From: Tolypeutes matacus
Taxonomy: Eukaryota; Chordata; Mammalia; Cingulata; Chlamyphoridae
Length of the DNA stretch: 64,000 nt
Assembly: GCA_026826555.1 (NCBI GenBank)
Contig: JAKSZT010054573.1
Coordinates: 1,889,470 to 1,953,469 of the forward strand
Direction of reading: 5' to 3'
The position numbers were made by a program, and so were the translations under genes. Shown here piece after piece: positions 12,801 through 26,289 of this stretch (positions are counted from its first letter, which is position 1; every line of letters starts with the position of its first letter). The notes beneath the pieces were generated by a model. That model saw nothing but the letters and a program-made list of their open reading frames with translations, was not told where the DNA came from and ran no database searches.

Positions 12801-15285
12801 CCATCAGCCTCCCCCAGCAGGGTCCCCTGTCTGTCAAGCTCTATCGCCCATCAAGTTTCCTCCCCAAGAGAAACAGTCCATGACTCTTTTAACCTCTACA
12901 TTGGAAACCTTTCTCTTAGTAGACATGAGTGTCTTCCTGTCTGTGGTCCTTTTATCTGAATAGGTCTGTCTGTTTTCCTCTGTGCGCCTTTACCCATCCA
13001 GCCATTCCACCTATTTTCTTCCCCCATGCGATTTCCCCACCTTTCACTCTTTTGTCTTTTATTCTGTCCTTAGCTATCCAAAAGGCAGAAGTAGAACATT
13101 TTATTTTTTTTATTTCTGTGCTCGCTCCATTTTCTTTCAGTAAATATATTCTACTCTCGTTAAAATGATTAAGTTGAATAATTTTATTTTTAATTATTTG
13201 TAGTCTTTGATAGTACACCCTCAATTCCAACTCACTCTACAAACTCTTTAATTTGTTAGCTCTTTAGCAGCAAAAACGTATGAATTGTGACCCTTGTATG
13301 ATGAAGTCAAGTCCTAAACATTGTCCCCTTTGAGTAGAATTAACCATTGTTTGGGGGGGAAAGGCCTCATTAGGAATTTTTTTATTTTTTAATTGGGGGT
13401 AAAAATCATATTTTTCACAATACAAACCAATATTTGTAAATGATATGTAAATATATATGCATATATGTGCATTTGCTTACATAAATGTTATTTATATATA
13501 TATATATATATTAAAAGGTGCTTAGATTACCTAAATATTACACAGAAATTACAGGGATTGTTTGAAAAAATGATCATCACCAGTTATATGAGACAGAGTT
13601 CCCTGCATGTGCCTTAAGCTGGCAACAGTGCTTCATTGCACATCTCCATTCACTGCACAATTCCTCATTGTGTAGCTGACACCTGCGAGATTCACTCAGA
13701 GGCCTCTGAAGCTTCCACAGCTTCCTCCACCTCGGAGGTGACCCCCTCCCCAGAGCTCCAGAAGCCCATCCTTCTCTCTTCACTTCCTGCTTGTATTCAA
13801 AGTCCTGAATGCGCACATCTTTTTATTTTGGTGACTGCTTGATTACAACTTGATAACAACATATGTATGCAGGTGTTATCTCATGGAGATATATTCATTT
13901 CAGGGTTATTGTTTCCTAGGATGGTTCAGGAATTTTCACCAAATAGGTGAAAGGTTGTTATGAAGAGACTCCTAATCTTCACCGAATAAGAATAAGTGGG
14001 TTTAAATGCCAACAAGAGACAGGTGGGTTAGAGATTAAAAAAGTCTTGACAGCCAAAGTTATTAAGCATTAACTAGGATTCCTGGTCATAAAAGGTGGTA
14101 AAGGAGATCCAATACTTCATTTTAAAAAGCACTTAAGTCACCATTTCTCTTATATAAAATTGATGAAGAAGGCATTTGCAAAATTGTTGGATGGAAAAAG
14201 AATTATAAGATGAAACAAACAAGTTTTACAATTGTTCTTCCAGGTTTGGGAATTAGGCAACCTCACAGTGTCCAAAGGATTATGAATAATTGATAAAATC
14301 AGTTTTAAGTCAGCTATCTTTCTTTTTCAGCAATAGACTTTAAAGATAATGAACTTCACTGAAGTTTATCACTTTATATCTTGGTATCTGTATCATGGAA
14401 CTGCCCGCAGATAAAAATGGCTTTTTGTGACGTACCCTGGGTAGCTAAAATCATGTAATGAATTTCAAGTCAAATATGCCATATTCAAATAATTTATTAT
14501 CAAAATACCTTAAATTCAGTTTTAATCAGATTCAAATACAACTGACAAGAGATAGTGCGCTCAGAATAACCATTAACATTTACTAGAAAGGTATTTGTTT
14601 CTTCTAACAAACTATGGAAATTGTAGTATCAGTACAGGGTTTATAAAGTTTGAGCTAATTGAAATATGGGAATTTTGAAGGACAGCTGAAGGAAGAGGGC
14701 AAATGAATGAAATACTGTTATGTATCAGCGAAATGTTGCTAATTAAAAGATAGGTAAATGCTTTCATTTTAAGCATCCACTTTTTTTACTTTACGACCAT
14801 CAAGATTCTTTCCATGAAAGCATTGAATATCCATCCATACATACGTGGTTAGCATCCATAAGCCTTTAATTACCATAATTAATTGTTAATTTTACCTTAG
14901 TTAGTAAAACTTCAGTTTCAAGTGTTGAGAGGTGATTGCATGGGAAAGCTTGTGTTATTCTTCACTGCACTTGTGTTAATTAAAGCCTGAGTAAAACATG
15001 GTATTGGTGTTAAAATAAAGCCATCAGTTTCCAAATTGTGCTCTTTTTATATAGATCTCTAGATGGCAATGCCTCCTCAGATATACTCCCCCCAATCAAA
15101 GAAAGCACAAAAGCACATGTTCATCAGTGTTTTGATGTTGTAGGAAAATGGGTAAGATAGTTTGTGTTGTGCCACTAGGATCAGGTAAAAGGAAAGTGTG
15201 TGTTCAACAGAGTAACCAGGATTAGGGACACGTTGCTGAGTGAAATTTTTAAAAAATCCACAAAATACGTTCTTCCATTCAAAAA
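12801..15285. other. Repeat-poor AT-rich intergenic DNA
   Basis: No gene or confident repeat apart from a TA microsatellite at about 13493. Open frames at 12929-13230 and 13577-13842 overlap on opposite strands and have no recognisable product. Confidence 0.4.
13493..13511. repeat. (TA)n microsatellite
   Basis: An uninterrupted alternating TA tract, preceded by degenerate TA-rich sequence from about 13450. Confidence 0.9.
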
Positions 15286-15289
15286 CTAT

Positions 15290-15410
15290 CTTTTGAGAGC
15301 CTCCTGTTTACCAGGGGCTTCGGCAGGCAATGAAAGCATGGCAAATACTTTACATGTGGTTCCAGCTCTTAGGCACTTCGAGGGACACCTAAAAGCAAAG
15401 AGACAATTAA
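15290..15410 (-). mobile_element. L2-like LINE fragment
   Basis: 'ttgagagcctcctgtttacc', 'aggggcttcggcaggcaatg' and 'ggttccagctcttaggcact' resemble the reverse strand of L2 3' ends. Diverged, hence moderate confidence. Confidence 0.5.
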
Positions 15411-15829
15411 AATACATGGGAACTTTTCTTGGTTTGCTTTCTTAGGGGAAGTTCATTTTGATGTAAAAACCGAGACTCGTAGCCTGGACGTGCAGCGTCG
15501 AGGGAAATTTCAAGTGCCCCATTTTGAGAGCACTGTCTGTTTCCTGAGACTCCCTGAATGCTCCCAGATTCCTACATCCACACAAGAGCCATCCCCAGTC
15601 CATTTCCCAGATCATGCCATACTTAGAATAGTCTCCTCTAGACTCTGCAGGAAATTGAGTCCAGGAGGCAGATTTCCCCTTAATCCCTCAAATCCAAATG
15701 AGTTTTGTTTTTGGTGTTCCTTCCCACTATTGTTGACTTGGTTTACATTTTGGAGCTGTAATCTCACCAAGCACTTCAGCTGGAAACCCAAGAGGACTCC
15801 AGAACCTTGGCTGAAACGATGAGCATCAG

Positions 15830-18600
15830 CCTAAGAGCTGCTGGGAATATCCTCCCCACCCCAGGAGAACAAAAGCTCATGCACACAGAGAGTCAGAAAC
15901 ATGGCGGGTTTTCAGGGGTTTCTCGGTGAAGGGAACAAGCGTGCTCTAATCGTAGGCACTGTGGTCTGACACAATGTCTTTGAAACCCAGATAGAAAATT
16001 GGTCTCCCTTGTTTGATCGACAGAGCCAGAGCACAAAACAATTAATGTTGAAAGCAGAAGTTTGCAGCCCATTCTTTGACCAACAGAAGCCTGGAACCTG
16101 GACTAGATAACACAGCTGCTATGCACTTCCAGGGTCAAAAGGGAATGCTTCTGCCCAGCCTTTAATAACTAGACTGCTCCAAGGGAAGGGGCTGAGTGTG
16201 AGCTCATTTCTTTGAGGGCTATGTAAATTCATGACATATAGGTCGATGTAAGTGGATATGTATGGAGAGACTAAGAACAGTATCAAAGAACACCAAGCCT
16301 TCTCATTAAATTAAAAAAATATATGTTCACACTCCTCTTTGAGTAACTCCATCTAGAATAGCAAAAATACACAAAAATCATCTAATAGCTACAGAATCAA
16401 GTTGCTACTCAAGTGAAACTTTCCTACCTCCTGAGCCAAAATACTTCCAGCCATGTTTAAATGAGAGCAATCCAGATTTAGAATAAATCCATAAATTAAG
16501 TGTAGTCTCCACCAAATATTCTATCACATGCACAGCAAAAGAAAACAAACGAACTAAATCTACAACCCCAAAATGCACTTTCTAAGCCATGTGAGAGAAA
16601 AGTTACATTCTTCTCATCACTTTGCTGACTTATTTACTTTGATGGTTCAATGTCATATTTATTATATAGTCCATGATCTTCAGACTTAGAGCATGTGGCT
16701 AACTCATCCCTCAGAACACACTTTCTTTGGATCAGTTCTGATATATGCTGTTAGTAGAATGCTATTTTAATATAACCAAAAGTTTATTTTGATGGCCAAG
16801 TGTGTGCTCACAGAAACAAATTGTCTCAGGCTCTGAGTTTGAAGGCCCTGAGATCTTCAGACACGGCTGAAAGACAGATCAAGCTACAGGGATATGAGAG
16901 AATGCTATTCACAAGTTAGTTCTTTGTTATTACCCGGGTTATCACGTGACCTGTTTCGGGCACATCATAATGGAACATTGCAAAGTTCCAGAGAAGAATT
17001 TCGATTTTAGAAATGCAAATGGAAAGTAGTAAAATTCAACAGCAGCGACTTCAAAATTGGCAAGTTCATCAATATTTATGAAGTTGGATTACAGTCATTT
17101 ACAGATGATGCAATCATCATTTAAAGCTATCTTCTGTGAGTTAATTTTAAAGTTTAAATATATGTGGTATTCATGATGTTTTACTATTTAATTGCCTACT
17201 ACCTGGGTCTAAATGCCAGAGTTACAGTCACATTGAAAAACGAACCCTAAAATAATCAGCATTCATTTATTTCATATTATATTCACATTTTAAATGGCAA
17301 GTTAATTGAAAGTGTGTGCAGTTAACATATTTCACAATTTGGATATGTATTTAAAATATAACTTTGCAATGCATTTTGCTAAAGCAAGGCTGAACATATA
17401 CTTTGAAATAATAATTTAAAAACCTTGACATTTTCATGTAAGTGCTCACCATAGCTTCTGAATATGGCAGATTTAGATATTTAATGATTTTAAAAATTCT
17501 TAGGATAACAGCAAAACTGGACTTAGTATCTTACCAAACAGTTTTTAAAAAATAAAATCTAAATAAGTGAAAAGGGTATTTTCAATAGTAATTATTTATG
17601 TGTGAGACAAAAGTTTGAATGTTTGTTTCTTTAGGACCAGGCACAATGTCTAGAATATAATCAGTAATCAACACATGCTTGTTAAGTAGATAAATGAGGC
17701 TTATGTGCAATCTTTAAACAAAGAATTTGAGGATTATAGATCATTATTTCAAAAAGTTCTAACAGCCCTTCCAATATTGGAGTGACAATATCTATATCCT
17801 CATCTCTTTATTCCCAAATGGCTCTACCTGTGTTACTACATCATTTTGATGAGATTTGAGAAGAGGTCATTGAATTTATTCATTAAGAGCTTATTGGTGA
17901 TATTTGAGAAGAATTTCATGGAAATCCCAGAAGAAGGAATATTTCTAGGGGTGGAAGAGTAAAGGTTAAGTGGGGAGTGGGGCTTTATTGTTTGGAGTTT
18001 GGTGGAATTCAACAACTTTTAGCCAAAGACTTGAAAGTTTCAGGAAAAAGATGCAAGAGCAATGCATTCTTGATAAAGCTTATGCAGTAAAAAGAGGCAA
18101 AAAGCAGCACAAGCATCTCATTAAGCAAAACAAAAATATTTCTTAGTTATTTTATGAGAAAAATCACCAAGACGTTCCTTTGGTGTTTTTGAATACCATT
18201 GTAGGGATTCAGATTCCATACCATGGCCCTGCCACTCTCCTTCCATATGTGATTTATCTTTCCCAAACCTGTTCTTGACTATAAGTATAAATAACTCCCA
18301 TGTGCCCACAGACAAAACAAACAAGCCTAAAAATCTAAATAAACAGGATGACATAGGAGATGCCTTCTGGTTACCTAAGAGCACTGCAAACTAGAACTGT
18401 TCCTGCAGGATTCGGAGAGCGTCTCTTTAAGTTTGGTCCCAGGGGTGATTGGCAGCAGTGGTCAGTAACTGTGACTCACTCCCCACTGCCCGGTTTTGTA
18501 CAGCTCACAAGTTCAGAATGGTCGGTATGGCTTTAAATGGTTGAAGAAAAGTAACAGAAGAATACTTCTTGATACGTGAAGATTATATGGAATTCAAACT
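15830..18600. other. Repeat-poor stretch, no gene seen
   Basis: Only a short MIR-like tail (about 17630-17700, 'caggcacaatgtctagaata') was noticed. The segment 17000-17420 is AT-rich with many TAAT-type motifs and no identifiable repeat, so it is a candidate for a conserved non-coding element. Conservation cannot be judged from one sequence. Confidence 0.35.
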
Positions 18601-18607
18601 CCACCGT

Positions 18608-18780
18608 CTGTGCAGTTTTATCGGAGCACAGCATGCCCATTCGTTTATGTACTGTCTATGATGACTTTTGCGCTACGACGGCAGACTTGAGCAGCTGTGA
18701 TGGACGCCATACGGCCCACAAAACCTAAAATATTTAATATCTGGCCCTTGACTGAAATGATTTGCTGATGTCTGGTCTAG
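18608..18780 (+). mobile_element. hAT-Charlie non-autonomous DNA transposon
   Basis: 'cagttttatcggagcacagc', 'cccattcgtttatgtactgt', 'acggcagacttgagcag' and 'ggcccacaaaacctaaaata' are the consecutive blocks of a common mammalian hAT-type MITE. I am confident of the class but not of the exact MER number. Confidence 0.7.
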
Positions 18781-18789
18781 AGTTCTTGA

Positions 18790-20610
18790 ATGTTTGAAGG
18801 TTAGGTTCAGTTAAAAAATAAAGAAAGATTTATCAGACAAAGTCATCTCATTTTACTCTCTAATATTTCATAATACCAATATTCGAAGATGCTCAATAGT
18901 ACGTGATTTTCAGATAAAGCAAATCCCCAAACACTAAGAATTAAATAAGAAGGCAAAAACCAAGAAAGATAAGAGAGGAGGATACTTATATTTACAATTT
19001 TAGGCTAAGGTATCTACCGCAATTATACACAAAGTTTGACTCTGAGCTCTTGGTACCAAGGCAAAAGTGAGGAAACCTCTCTTCTCTCTCTTTTTCTCTG
19101 AGAGTAATTTTTCATGTTGATTTCTATCAATGTTTCCTATTAACCTGTAGGATTAGAAATATCTGTACCTGATGGCTGGCCTGATGAAATAGCCCTTTGT
19201 TTTATAGGAAATTGTACACATACAGATAGTCCCAAAGCTTGGGATACTGGTCGAGAAAAGGGGAGGGGTGATCTTAAAGGGAATCTAACTTTCTCAGGTT
19301 GAAAGTTCTTAGGGCATAGACATAAGACAATTTCTCTCCTGCTTGTTTTTCCTTAGGAAACTGTTTAGGGGAAATTATCAACCTGTGGTTTTTAGCCCCA
19401 AACCCCTGCTCTGACCTCCAAAAAAAGGTCTTGTCTTATTTACTCTAGAAAAAATTTGCACTACAATCAACAGGTCATTTTAGGAATAGATTTTTCATCT
19501 GATGCTTCTGTAACTTCCAGGGCATGATTTCCAGGAAAAAAATTATTAAACAAAAATATTTTATAAAGAAAGGCCTTTAGAATCAGGTGTGTGGAGATTT
19601 AAATGTCCATTCTTACTTAGGTTTTCCTTCTAAGTAGCATGATCTAATGGAAAATTCTGAGGGCCGCCCACACCACCACTTTTCTTTTGAAGATTTCAGA
19701 TTCAGAACCTCATGAATCCATAGGACCCTCACGTTTTAAAACAATCCTTCCTTTCTCGAATATAATGATTTATTTTGAAACAAGGGCTTAACATTCTGAA
19801 ATGGAAGAGAGTTAGTGCAATGTACATTTCAGGCTCTTTTTGCACAAAAGAAATGATTGCTTCTCTCCCTCAAGGAAATGGCCATACCCTCTTTACCCTG
19901 AAATGTACAACGTGGTTTCATCTTTCTGGATGCCAAAAGGCTTGAGAAGAATGGGTGTTTTACCCCTGTCTAAATTCTAAACTTCCTTTATTCCTAACAA
20001 GATGGCAGAAATTGTAAAGGCCATGTACTCAATTCTTGGAAATAAATAATTTGCTGTTATAAATGAACAGAGTTCCCATCACTAACTAAGTATAGAGATA
20101 CATTCCATGAATAGGTTATCGTTCAAAGTTCTCATGTTATTCTGGAGAAGAGCTGGCCATTTTTGAGGCGAACAAGACACTGATGTTATAGAATACCCAG
20201 CAAATACATTACTTGAATGGATACCCTGCTGACAGGAAGAGTGACCATTCAATTACAGATTATTGCAGCATGAGATTAATGACAACCTGTTTGCAGATCA
20301 TATTCTCACCCTGAAGATCAAAAGTTACCCGTGACATTCATCTTAAATTTCAGTGCATCACTGTGAAAACAGGTGGCATTCTGGGAACTGAAGCTTATCC
20401 ATCTGATATGAATTGGTGTGTGCTCCCTTCTGAAAGGAAGTCACCTTGGGGACTTCTCATAAGGAGGCGATGCTAATCACCAGGGCAGATTGCAGCAGGA
20501 CTGGAAATGCTAGAGAAGAAATACAAACTAGTGGCCCCACGGTAAACTAGGAAACATCTGGAAGGCCTAACTAAATACAAGCTACGCCTGGTTGTCCAAC
20601 ACTGAGCTCA
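18790..20610. other. Repeat-poor stretch, no gene seen
   Basis: No coding frame of note and no recognisable repeat. AT-rich. Confidence 0.4.
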
Positions 20611-20642
20611 AGCCTTTTTTTAAAAATCAACTTTATTTTTTA

Positions 20643-20830
20643 TTTTTATTATTTTTTAAAGATTTTATTTATTTATTCATTTATCCCCCCCTTGCTGCTT
20701 GTGCTCGCTGGGTCAGCTAACCACGCCGTGCGGGCGGGCTTGCCTTCACCAGGAGGCCCCGGGAACCGAACCCGGGGCCTCCCATATGGTAAACGGGAGC
20801 CCCACTGACTGAGCCACAGCCGCTTCCCTA
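20643..20830 (-). mobile_element. DAS-type SINE, full length
   Basis: A tRNA-derived SINE on the minus strand. The plus strand shows a T-rich tail ('attttatttatttattcatt'), then 'gtcagctaaccacgccgtgc' and 'gggaaccgaacccgggg' (reverse of the B box), ending in 'ctgagccacagccgcttccc' (reverse of the A-box head). It is flanked by a perfect 14 bp direct repeat, aactttatttttta, at 20629-20642 and 20831-20844. DAS-SINEs are known from the nine-banded armadillo and relatives. The exact duplication and few changes suggest a fairly young insertion. It sits inside an L1M 3' end fragment. The L1 enzyme is presumed to have mobilised it. Confidence 0.93.
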
Positions 20831-20915
20831 AACTTTATTTTTTAGAACAGTTTCTAATTCACAGAAAACCTGAAAAGAGCATGGAGAGTGCCCATATAGA
20901 GAGCCAGATGTGCCG
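20831..20915 (-). mobile_element. L1M 3' end fragment
   Basis: 'tttagaacagtttctaattc' through 'gagagtgcccatatagagag' resembles the reverse strand of the L1M 3' terminus, the same region that opens the copy at 22100. The preceding SINE interrupts it. Confidence 0.55.
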
Positions 20916-21121
20916 GCCTTTCCCCTGGAGGGCAGCCTCTTCCAGTGCCTTCCGGTCAGCAAATATTGGGGCAAAGTCTCTGGAGTGATGAGTGGAACAA
21001 GGGAGTAGGTGGTGCGGCTGAGGCCAAGGAGCTCGTTGTAGGTCACCGAAATGCTTTTTATAAAACAGTAATTTAGCAAATTTCCAGTTGAAAAACAACG
21101 AAGGCTTATTGTAAGTAGGAC

Positions 21122-21142
21122 CTTTTTTTTTTTTTTTTTTTT
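21122..21142. repeat. Poly-T tract
   Basis: An uninterrupted T run, probably the tail of an old minus-strand retroelement that is no longer recognisable. Confidence 0.8.
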
Positions 21143-21659
21143 AATATCACATAACTTTGTTGTTTTTCCTCTTTTGGTAGCATTTTCAGATTTGTACCTT
21201 AGGCCTTAAAGACAATAGAGATATTGAGAATTTTAGAAATTTCAAAAAGTTTATGACAATCAAATAAGGAACTAAATATAAATCCGATTTAAGGCGATTA
21301 TGGTCTGGCATAAAGAAAGCTGTGGGAAAAGTTAACGATTTCCAAGTGCACGTAAGATGGCAGCCAGCTACATTTTACCTTTACCAAAAATAGAAGTGGT
21401 CAAGAACACAAATAGGTTAAAGGGAGAGAAAAGTTTCTTCTGATCCATTTTAGTTCTAATATTCTATAATGGAGTCCTGCAGAAGCTCATAGAACTGCCG
21501 TGCTTGAAAATCTTTCCGAACACCTTGACAATTTTCTGTCACCCTGAGAGCGTTCTGGAAGTAAAGCCTGGAAAAACAGAGATGAAAATGACAATATTGG
21601 AGGGTTCGGAACTGCACTTCTTCTTGTGAACGTTTTACGACCCTCAGATTAGTCACCCA

Positions 21660-21800
21660 CATTCGTTTAACAAACCCTGGTGGAACACCTGCTGTGTTCT
21701 GTCCACGGTACGTCATGCCAAGCCTTGTACAGAAGTAAGATGATAACACTGTGCCTACCGTGGGCCTTAAAGCAACCAGGTATAATTTAAGGCTGAGGGC
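21660..21800 (-). mobile_element. L2-like fragment
   Basis: 'aacacctgctgtgttctgtc' followed by 'atgccaagccttgtacagaa' resembles the reversed L2 3' region. Weak. Confidence 0.35.
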
Positions 21801-22099
21801 ATCTACCCTCAAAGCAGAGGTACCAGTAAAATGCTAAGCCACCTTAGGAGAACAGGGGTGTCCGTGTGGGTTGCACTCTGGTGGCACTCCGTGTGGTTGA
21901 GAGGACAGGACCTACCACTGACAACACGGCAAACATAACCGCCATGGTAGAACGAAAGCTTAGGGTGATGGTGCAAGAGATGGCACAGGATGCACGTGGC
22001 CTATTCTGGAAGAGAAGGAGAGCAATGTGAAATGAAGGAGGCCACGTTTGAGCAGCTTTTTGAAGGAAACTTAAAAAAAAAAAAGTCATTTGCCCACAT

Positions 22100-22870
22100 A
22101 AAACATTTAATATTTTACTTTTTCAATCAAGTTTCCATCTTAGAATAGTTTTAGATCTACAGAAATTCTGTGACGATGGTATACATAGATTTTCATTATA
22201 TCACACCCCAAATTTCCCCTATTATTATCATCATGTATTAGTATGGTACATTTGTCGTAATTAATAAAGCAATAGAGACTCATTATTATTAACTAAGGAC
22301 CATACCTTATTTATATTTCCTTAGCTTTTCCAAATTTCTCAAGCAAACTACCACATTATATTTACCTGTCGTGTCCCTTTGACTGTAACAGTTTCTCAGA
22401 CTTTCCTTGATTTTGATGACTTGACTGTTTGAGGACCACTTGTCAGGCATTTTTCAGAATGCCTGTCAATTGGGATTGGTCTGATGTTTTTGCCATTATT
22501 AATCAGAGGTTATAGGTTTGGGGGAGGAAGATCACAGAGGTGAAATGCCATTTTCATCAAATCCTATCAAGAGTGCGTGCTAGCAACATGAATTTATCCT
22601 TGTGGAGGTTGAGCTTGAATCAGGCTGAATCAATGCTTGTCAAGACTTTCCGCTTTCTTCCCCTTTCCATCCTCTGCTCTTTGGAAGGAAGCAACACTGA
22701 CAGCCCACACTTAAGGAATGGGGAGTTAGGCTCCACTTTTTCAAGTTGGAGTATCTCCATAAATTATTTGAAATTCTGTGGGGGGAGTTTGTCTCTTCTC
22801 CCCCGTTTAGTTATTATACAATCATTTCTTTATATCGGTATGGACCGATAACATATAACTTTTCATACTC
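22100..22870 (-). mobile_element. L1M 3' UTR
   Basis: The reverse strand of an L1M 3' UTR: 'tttagatctacagaaattct', 'tttcccctattattatcatc', 'tagtatggtacatttgtcgt', 'acagtttctcagactttcct', 'ggaaggaagcaacactgaca' and 'cacacttaaggaatggggag' occur in the family's order. No coding part remains. Confidence 0.8.
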
Positions 22871-25800
22871 AAATAAAACTTTATAGTGACTCCCTCTTTA
22901 TTCCTGTGTCATCAGAAATTCTTGTCACATGCTTTTGGACCCAATCCTTCAAAAAGTCTCTGGATATTTTAGAGGTAGGCTGCTCTTCCTGTGGTGTTTA
23001 TTCAGTTGTTGGGATACCTAAAGCTTTAATAATTTTGCATGTGAATTTATACATTTCCAACTTGGTGGAAATGCTTTCTGAGTGGTGTGGAGCAATTTTG
23101 TCAATTGAGTTGATGAACTCGACCCAGAATTCCTCCAAAGAACTGGGTTTTGATGAACGAGCAACAACGCTAAGGAGTTTGCATGAGGCCTGTGTTATCT
23201 AAGATTATCACAGCATTCAATTGCCCATGGCCTGCATGGCAGCCACTCTAGATGGAATATTCCCCTGGCATACATCTAGAAAAACAAAGAGTCTTCATTT
23301 GTAACTATGATGTAGAGGATGGTCCACATTCCTTTAGCAATTAAACCATGAAGGAAATGAAAAAAAAAAATCTCCCAAATCATCATACGCTTAAGCTAAA
23401 TACTTGGAAAAGTCTGTGCCTGCAAAATATTATTTTTGTATCCAAGATGTGCTTTCTTATAGGATGTTCTGTGAAAGAAATCTGTGTGCAAACTCTATCG
23501 GCATGCACGGATAAATGCGTGCATTTCCAAAGTTCTGCAATCTTCATGTTTTAAACTAGCTAGATCTCTCCTAAGACCAATCGGAGCAGGACATCTCATT
23601 CTGGTAAAACTTTGCTGCAAAAATGTGTTTTTAATAACACGACTCTAAGTGTGCACTCTGACAGCCCTGCGGTGTTTCTGTCATAAAGACTTCATGGGAA
23701 CCTTATTTTCCAGAGCTCCTGAAAGACAGAAGGGTCTTGATAAACATAGTCAGATGGAGTCTCACAACTCACTTCTGAGCCTACTAAGAATTATTTCTGC
23801 AGGCAACTTGAGGGCCGCCCTTCTCTCCCTGGAACCACACTGTATGACTAAACCTTGATTTTGCTTCACCCTCTCACCAAAAAGGACCTACATGCGTCAC
23901 TGCAAAAAGCTGTTGGCTGATTCATCTTTTGCACAAAATGTCAGAGATTGAGCACGGGAACTTGCACCCCACTTGGCTGTTCTCCAGTTGAAAATGTTCT
24001 CATTCTAGACACAGATGTGCAAAGCCAACATGCCTTCTTTAGTTTTCTAAAAAAGCAGAGCTAGACTTTCTCATCTCGTGGAGAGCAGGAGATAATCCCA
24101 GTCTCTCAAGTTAGATTAGGACAGTTTCTTTTGTTTAAGTAGTTTCCTGTATGACTATTGGGGTAAATGCCCAGCCATTTATATTTCCATTGCCTCATAC
24201 ATCTCCCCAAGATGACCCCGTGTGTGTAGGCAAACCAGCATGACCTCAAGGTGCTGGGAAGACGGTGGCCTTAGATGTGTGGGCACGCCCTGAAGGTTCT
24301 CTCTTTTCTGCTAGAGAGGTGCCTGTGTGGCCTGGTTTCTGGACTGAGCTGACACTTGTCCAACCTGGCCAGCTGGGACGAAGGGTGAGCAGCCCGTCCT
24401 GCAGCCCATGGTCCCAGCCATGAGCTCCTGGTCTCCGAGTCTATACATGGCGGCCTTTCCTTCCTTGCCCTAGCCTGTGCTGACCCGTGGACCATCTTAT
24501 CACTTCCATGTCTCCAAAAATCTCCGAATCCTCTACGTGTCCCACACAGGCTCCGGGGACCACAGGCCCCGCCTCCGACCTACCGAGACATGGCCCTCAG
24601 GCAGCATGCCCCCCACTACTCCCAATATTCCCAGCATTCCCACCATTGGAATTCTCTGAAAGCCTTGTGGGCTCCCCAGCAGAGACCATGGTGGTAGGCG
24701 CTAATTTTTCATATCCTTGTTTATGTAGCCCCGCCCCAAAACAGTTGGGGAAAACGAGGGCTCTGGCCTCTGATCACCACTCTTTGCCTCCCCACTCTTG
24801 CAAACTTCCCACTCTTGCAAGGGGCAGGCTTCCCATTTTGTTTCCTTTCTGGAATAGAATTCTGCTCTACCCTATCATCCTTCAAGATGACACCAAACAC
24901 CCAACTCAGCCAGATGGGCAGACAAGGTGTCCTTACCACATCTTGGAAGGGACACCTGTTGGCCAAGCCTTGCTGTCATCACAAATTATGCAAGTTTGCT
25001 GGGAACTGGAGATTATCGAAAGCAAAACTGTGGCCCTTGTTACATTTCATTTAGCAAAGTGCAGAGAGAGTCGCTATGTGAGACCGTACATAGAGTCTCT
25101 TACCAATGTCATCCTTGGGTCTTTCCCCATGCTTCTGTATCTACCAGCTGAGACACGCCATAGAAATAGCTATCAAATGGGTGCCGTAAAATGATATTCC
25201 ATGCCATTCGCACACCCCTGCACAAGTCCTAACCCTCCCAACAACAGCCTCTTGCTTTGCATCAGTTCAGTTCAAGTCAAAGTCTTTGTTGCAGGACTAA
25301 GTCTGTGAGCTGGATATTTGCTCTGTTTTCAAGACCCTGGGGATTCTTCTATTCCGATTAGTGGCAATATCTCAATTGAGGAACGACTGGGCACTGGTGT
25401 TTTTGTCTAGGAGCACAGAAGGATTGCCAGCAGAATTACAGACCACTTTCTGAGTCAGCCCAATGTTACAGTCTGACCAAAAGAAAAACGAAGCTGAAAG
25501 CTGCCCTGGGGAAGGGAAAGGATCCTTTATGGGTCTATCAAGCAGAGGATGGTGCATGATAGCTGGCCAGATGAATTGTCTACTTGATAGCACCTAAACA
25601 CTTTAAAAGGCTCCACTCTGCCACCGGCGTCCCATCTTCCTTCTTACTGATAGCTCCTCTGAGCTGCACTGGCGTCCTGGACAAGAGTGAGAGTGCTGAG
25701 CCCAGTGTCTCATTCTGATAGGATTAGGCTCTGGATCTGCCCGGCCTTTGGAGACGACGGACGAGGGCAGGATCCCGAAGCAGTTGTTTTCTGGAAAGGT

Positions 25801-25980
25801 GGCTAAAGGGAAAAGGGCTAGATGCTCGCAGAGCATCGGAATCAGTCTGCAGAGCTGGAGCTGGGCAAGGCCAAGAGATGGTTGACTACTGGAATCACGG
25901 CCTCTTGTCTGGAGGAAGGATGTGCAGGTGGAGAGGAAAGAGAGTGACTTTCCAGGGCAGACTGAGCATGGAAGGGGGCA
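22871..25980. other. Intergenic DNA with chance open frames
   Basis: This holds the window's longest single frame (24487-25194, 235 codons, plus) and others at 24721-25151. Their products are Pro/Ser/Leu-rich at the start, share no domain I recognise, overlap open frames on both strands, and lack a promoter or exon context. I see no recognisable repeat. Confidence 0.4.
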
Positions 25981-25984
25981 GCTC

Positions 25985-26075
25985 TGCCTCTTCCTAGATG
26001 TGTGAAGATAGACAACTAAATCACCTGCCTCTCTTCCCCCATGTGCAAACGGGGAACACTCATAGCTAACTTTAG
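25985..26075 (+). mobile_element. MIR-like fragment
   Basis: 'tcacctgcctctcttccccc' and 'atgtgcaaacggggaacact' fit the central part of MIR in sense orientation. Short match. Confidence 0.4.
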
Positions 26076-26289
26076 ATGAATTCCCATTGCAAAACACAAT
26101 TCCAGATAAGAGGCTAATTCTCAGGAAGCTGCCCTTCCTGAGATTTATTGTGGGCTTTTATTTAAAACACTAAACCATTAACCTGTATTTCCGTTTATAT
26201 AGTTGTCCGTGGTGTAGGAACACATCTGTGGTCTAATCAAGTAGCTGGTGTGAATGGCAAATCACTTCATTTTTTTTTTTTTTACAAAC

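Noticed and set aside
24487..25194. The longest single open frame outside tandem repeats (235 codons, plus strand)
   Set aside because: No recognisable domain. Other open frames overlap it on both strands (24721-24966 minus; 24815-25054 and 24927-25151 plus). No signs of promoter, splice sites or a poly-A tail as in a retrogene. Treated as chance.
25603..26097. 164-codon minus-strand frame
   Set aside because: Composition is not protein-like in any family I know, and its 5' part overlaps a MIR-like fragment.
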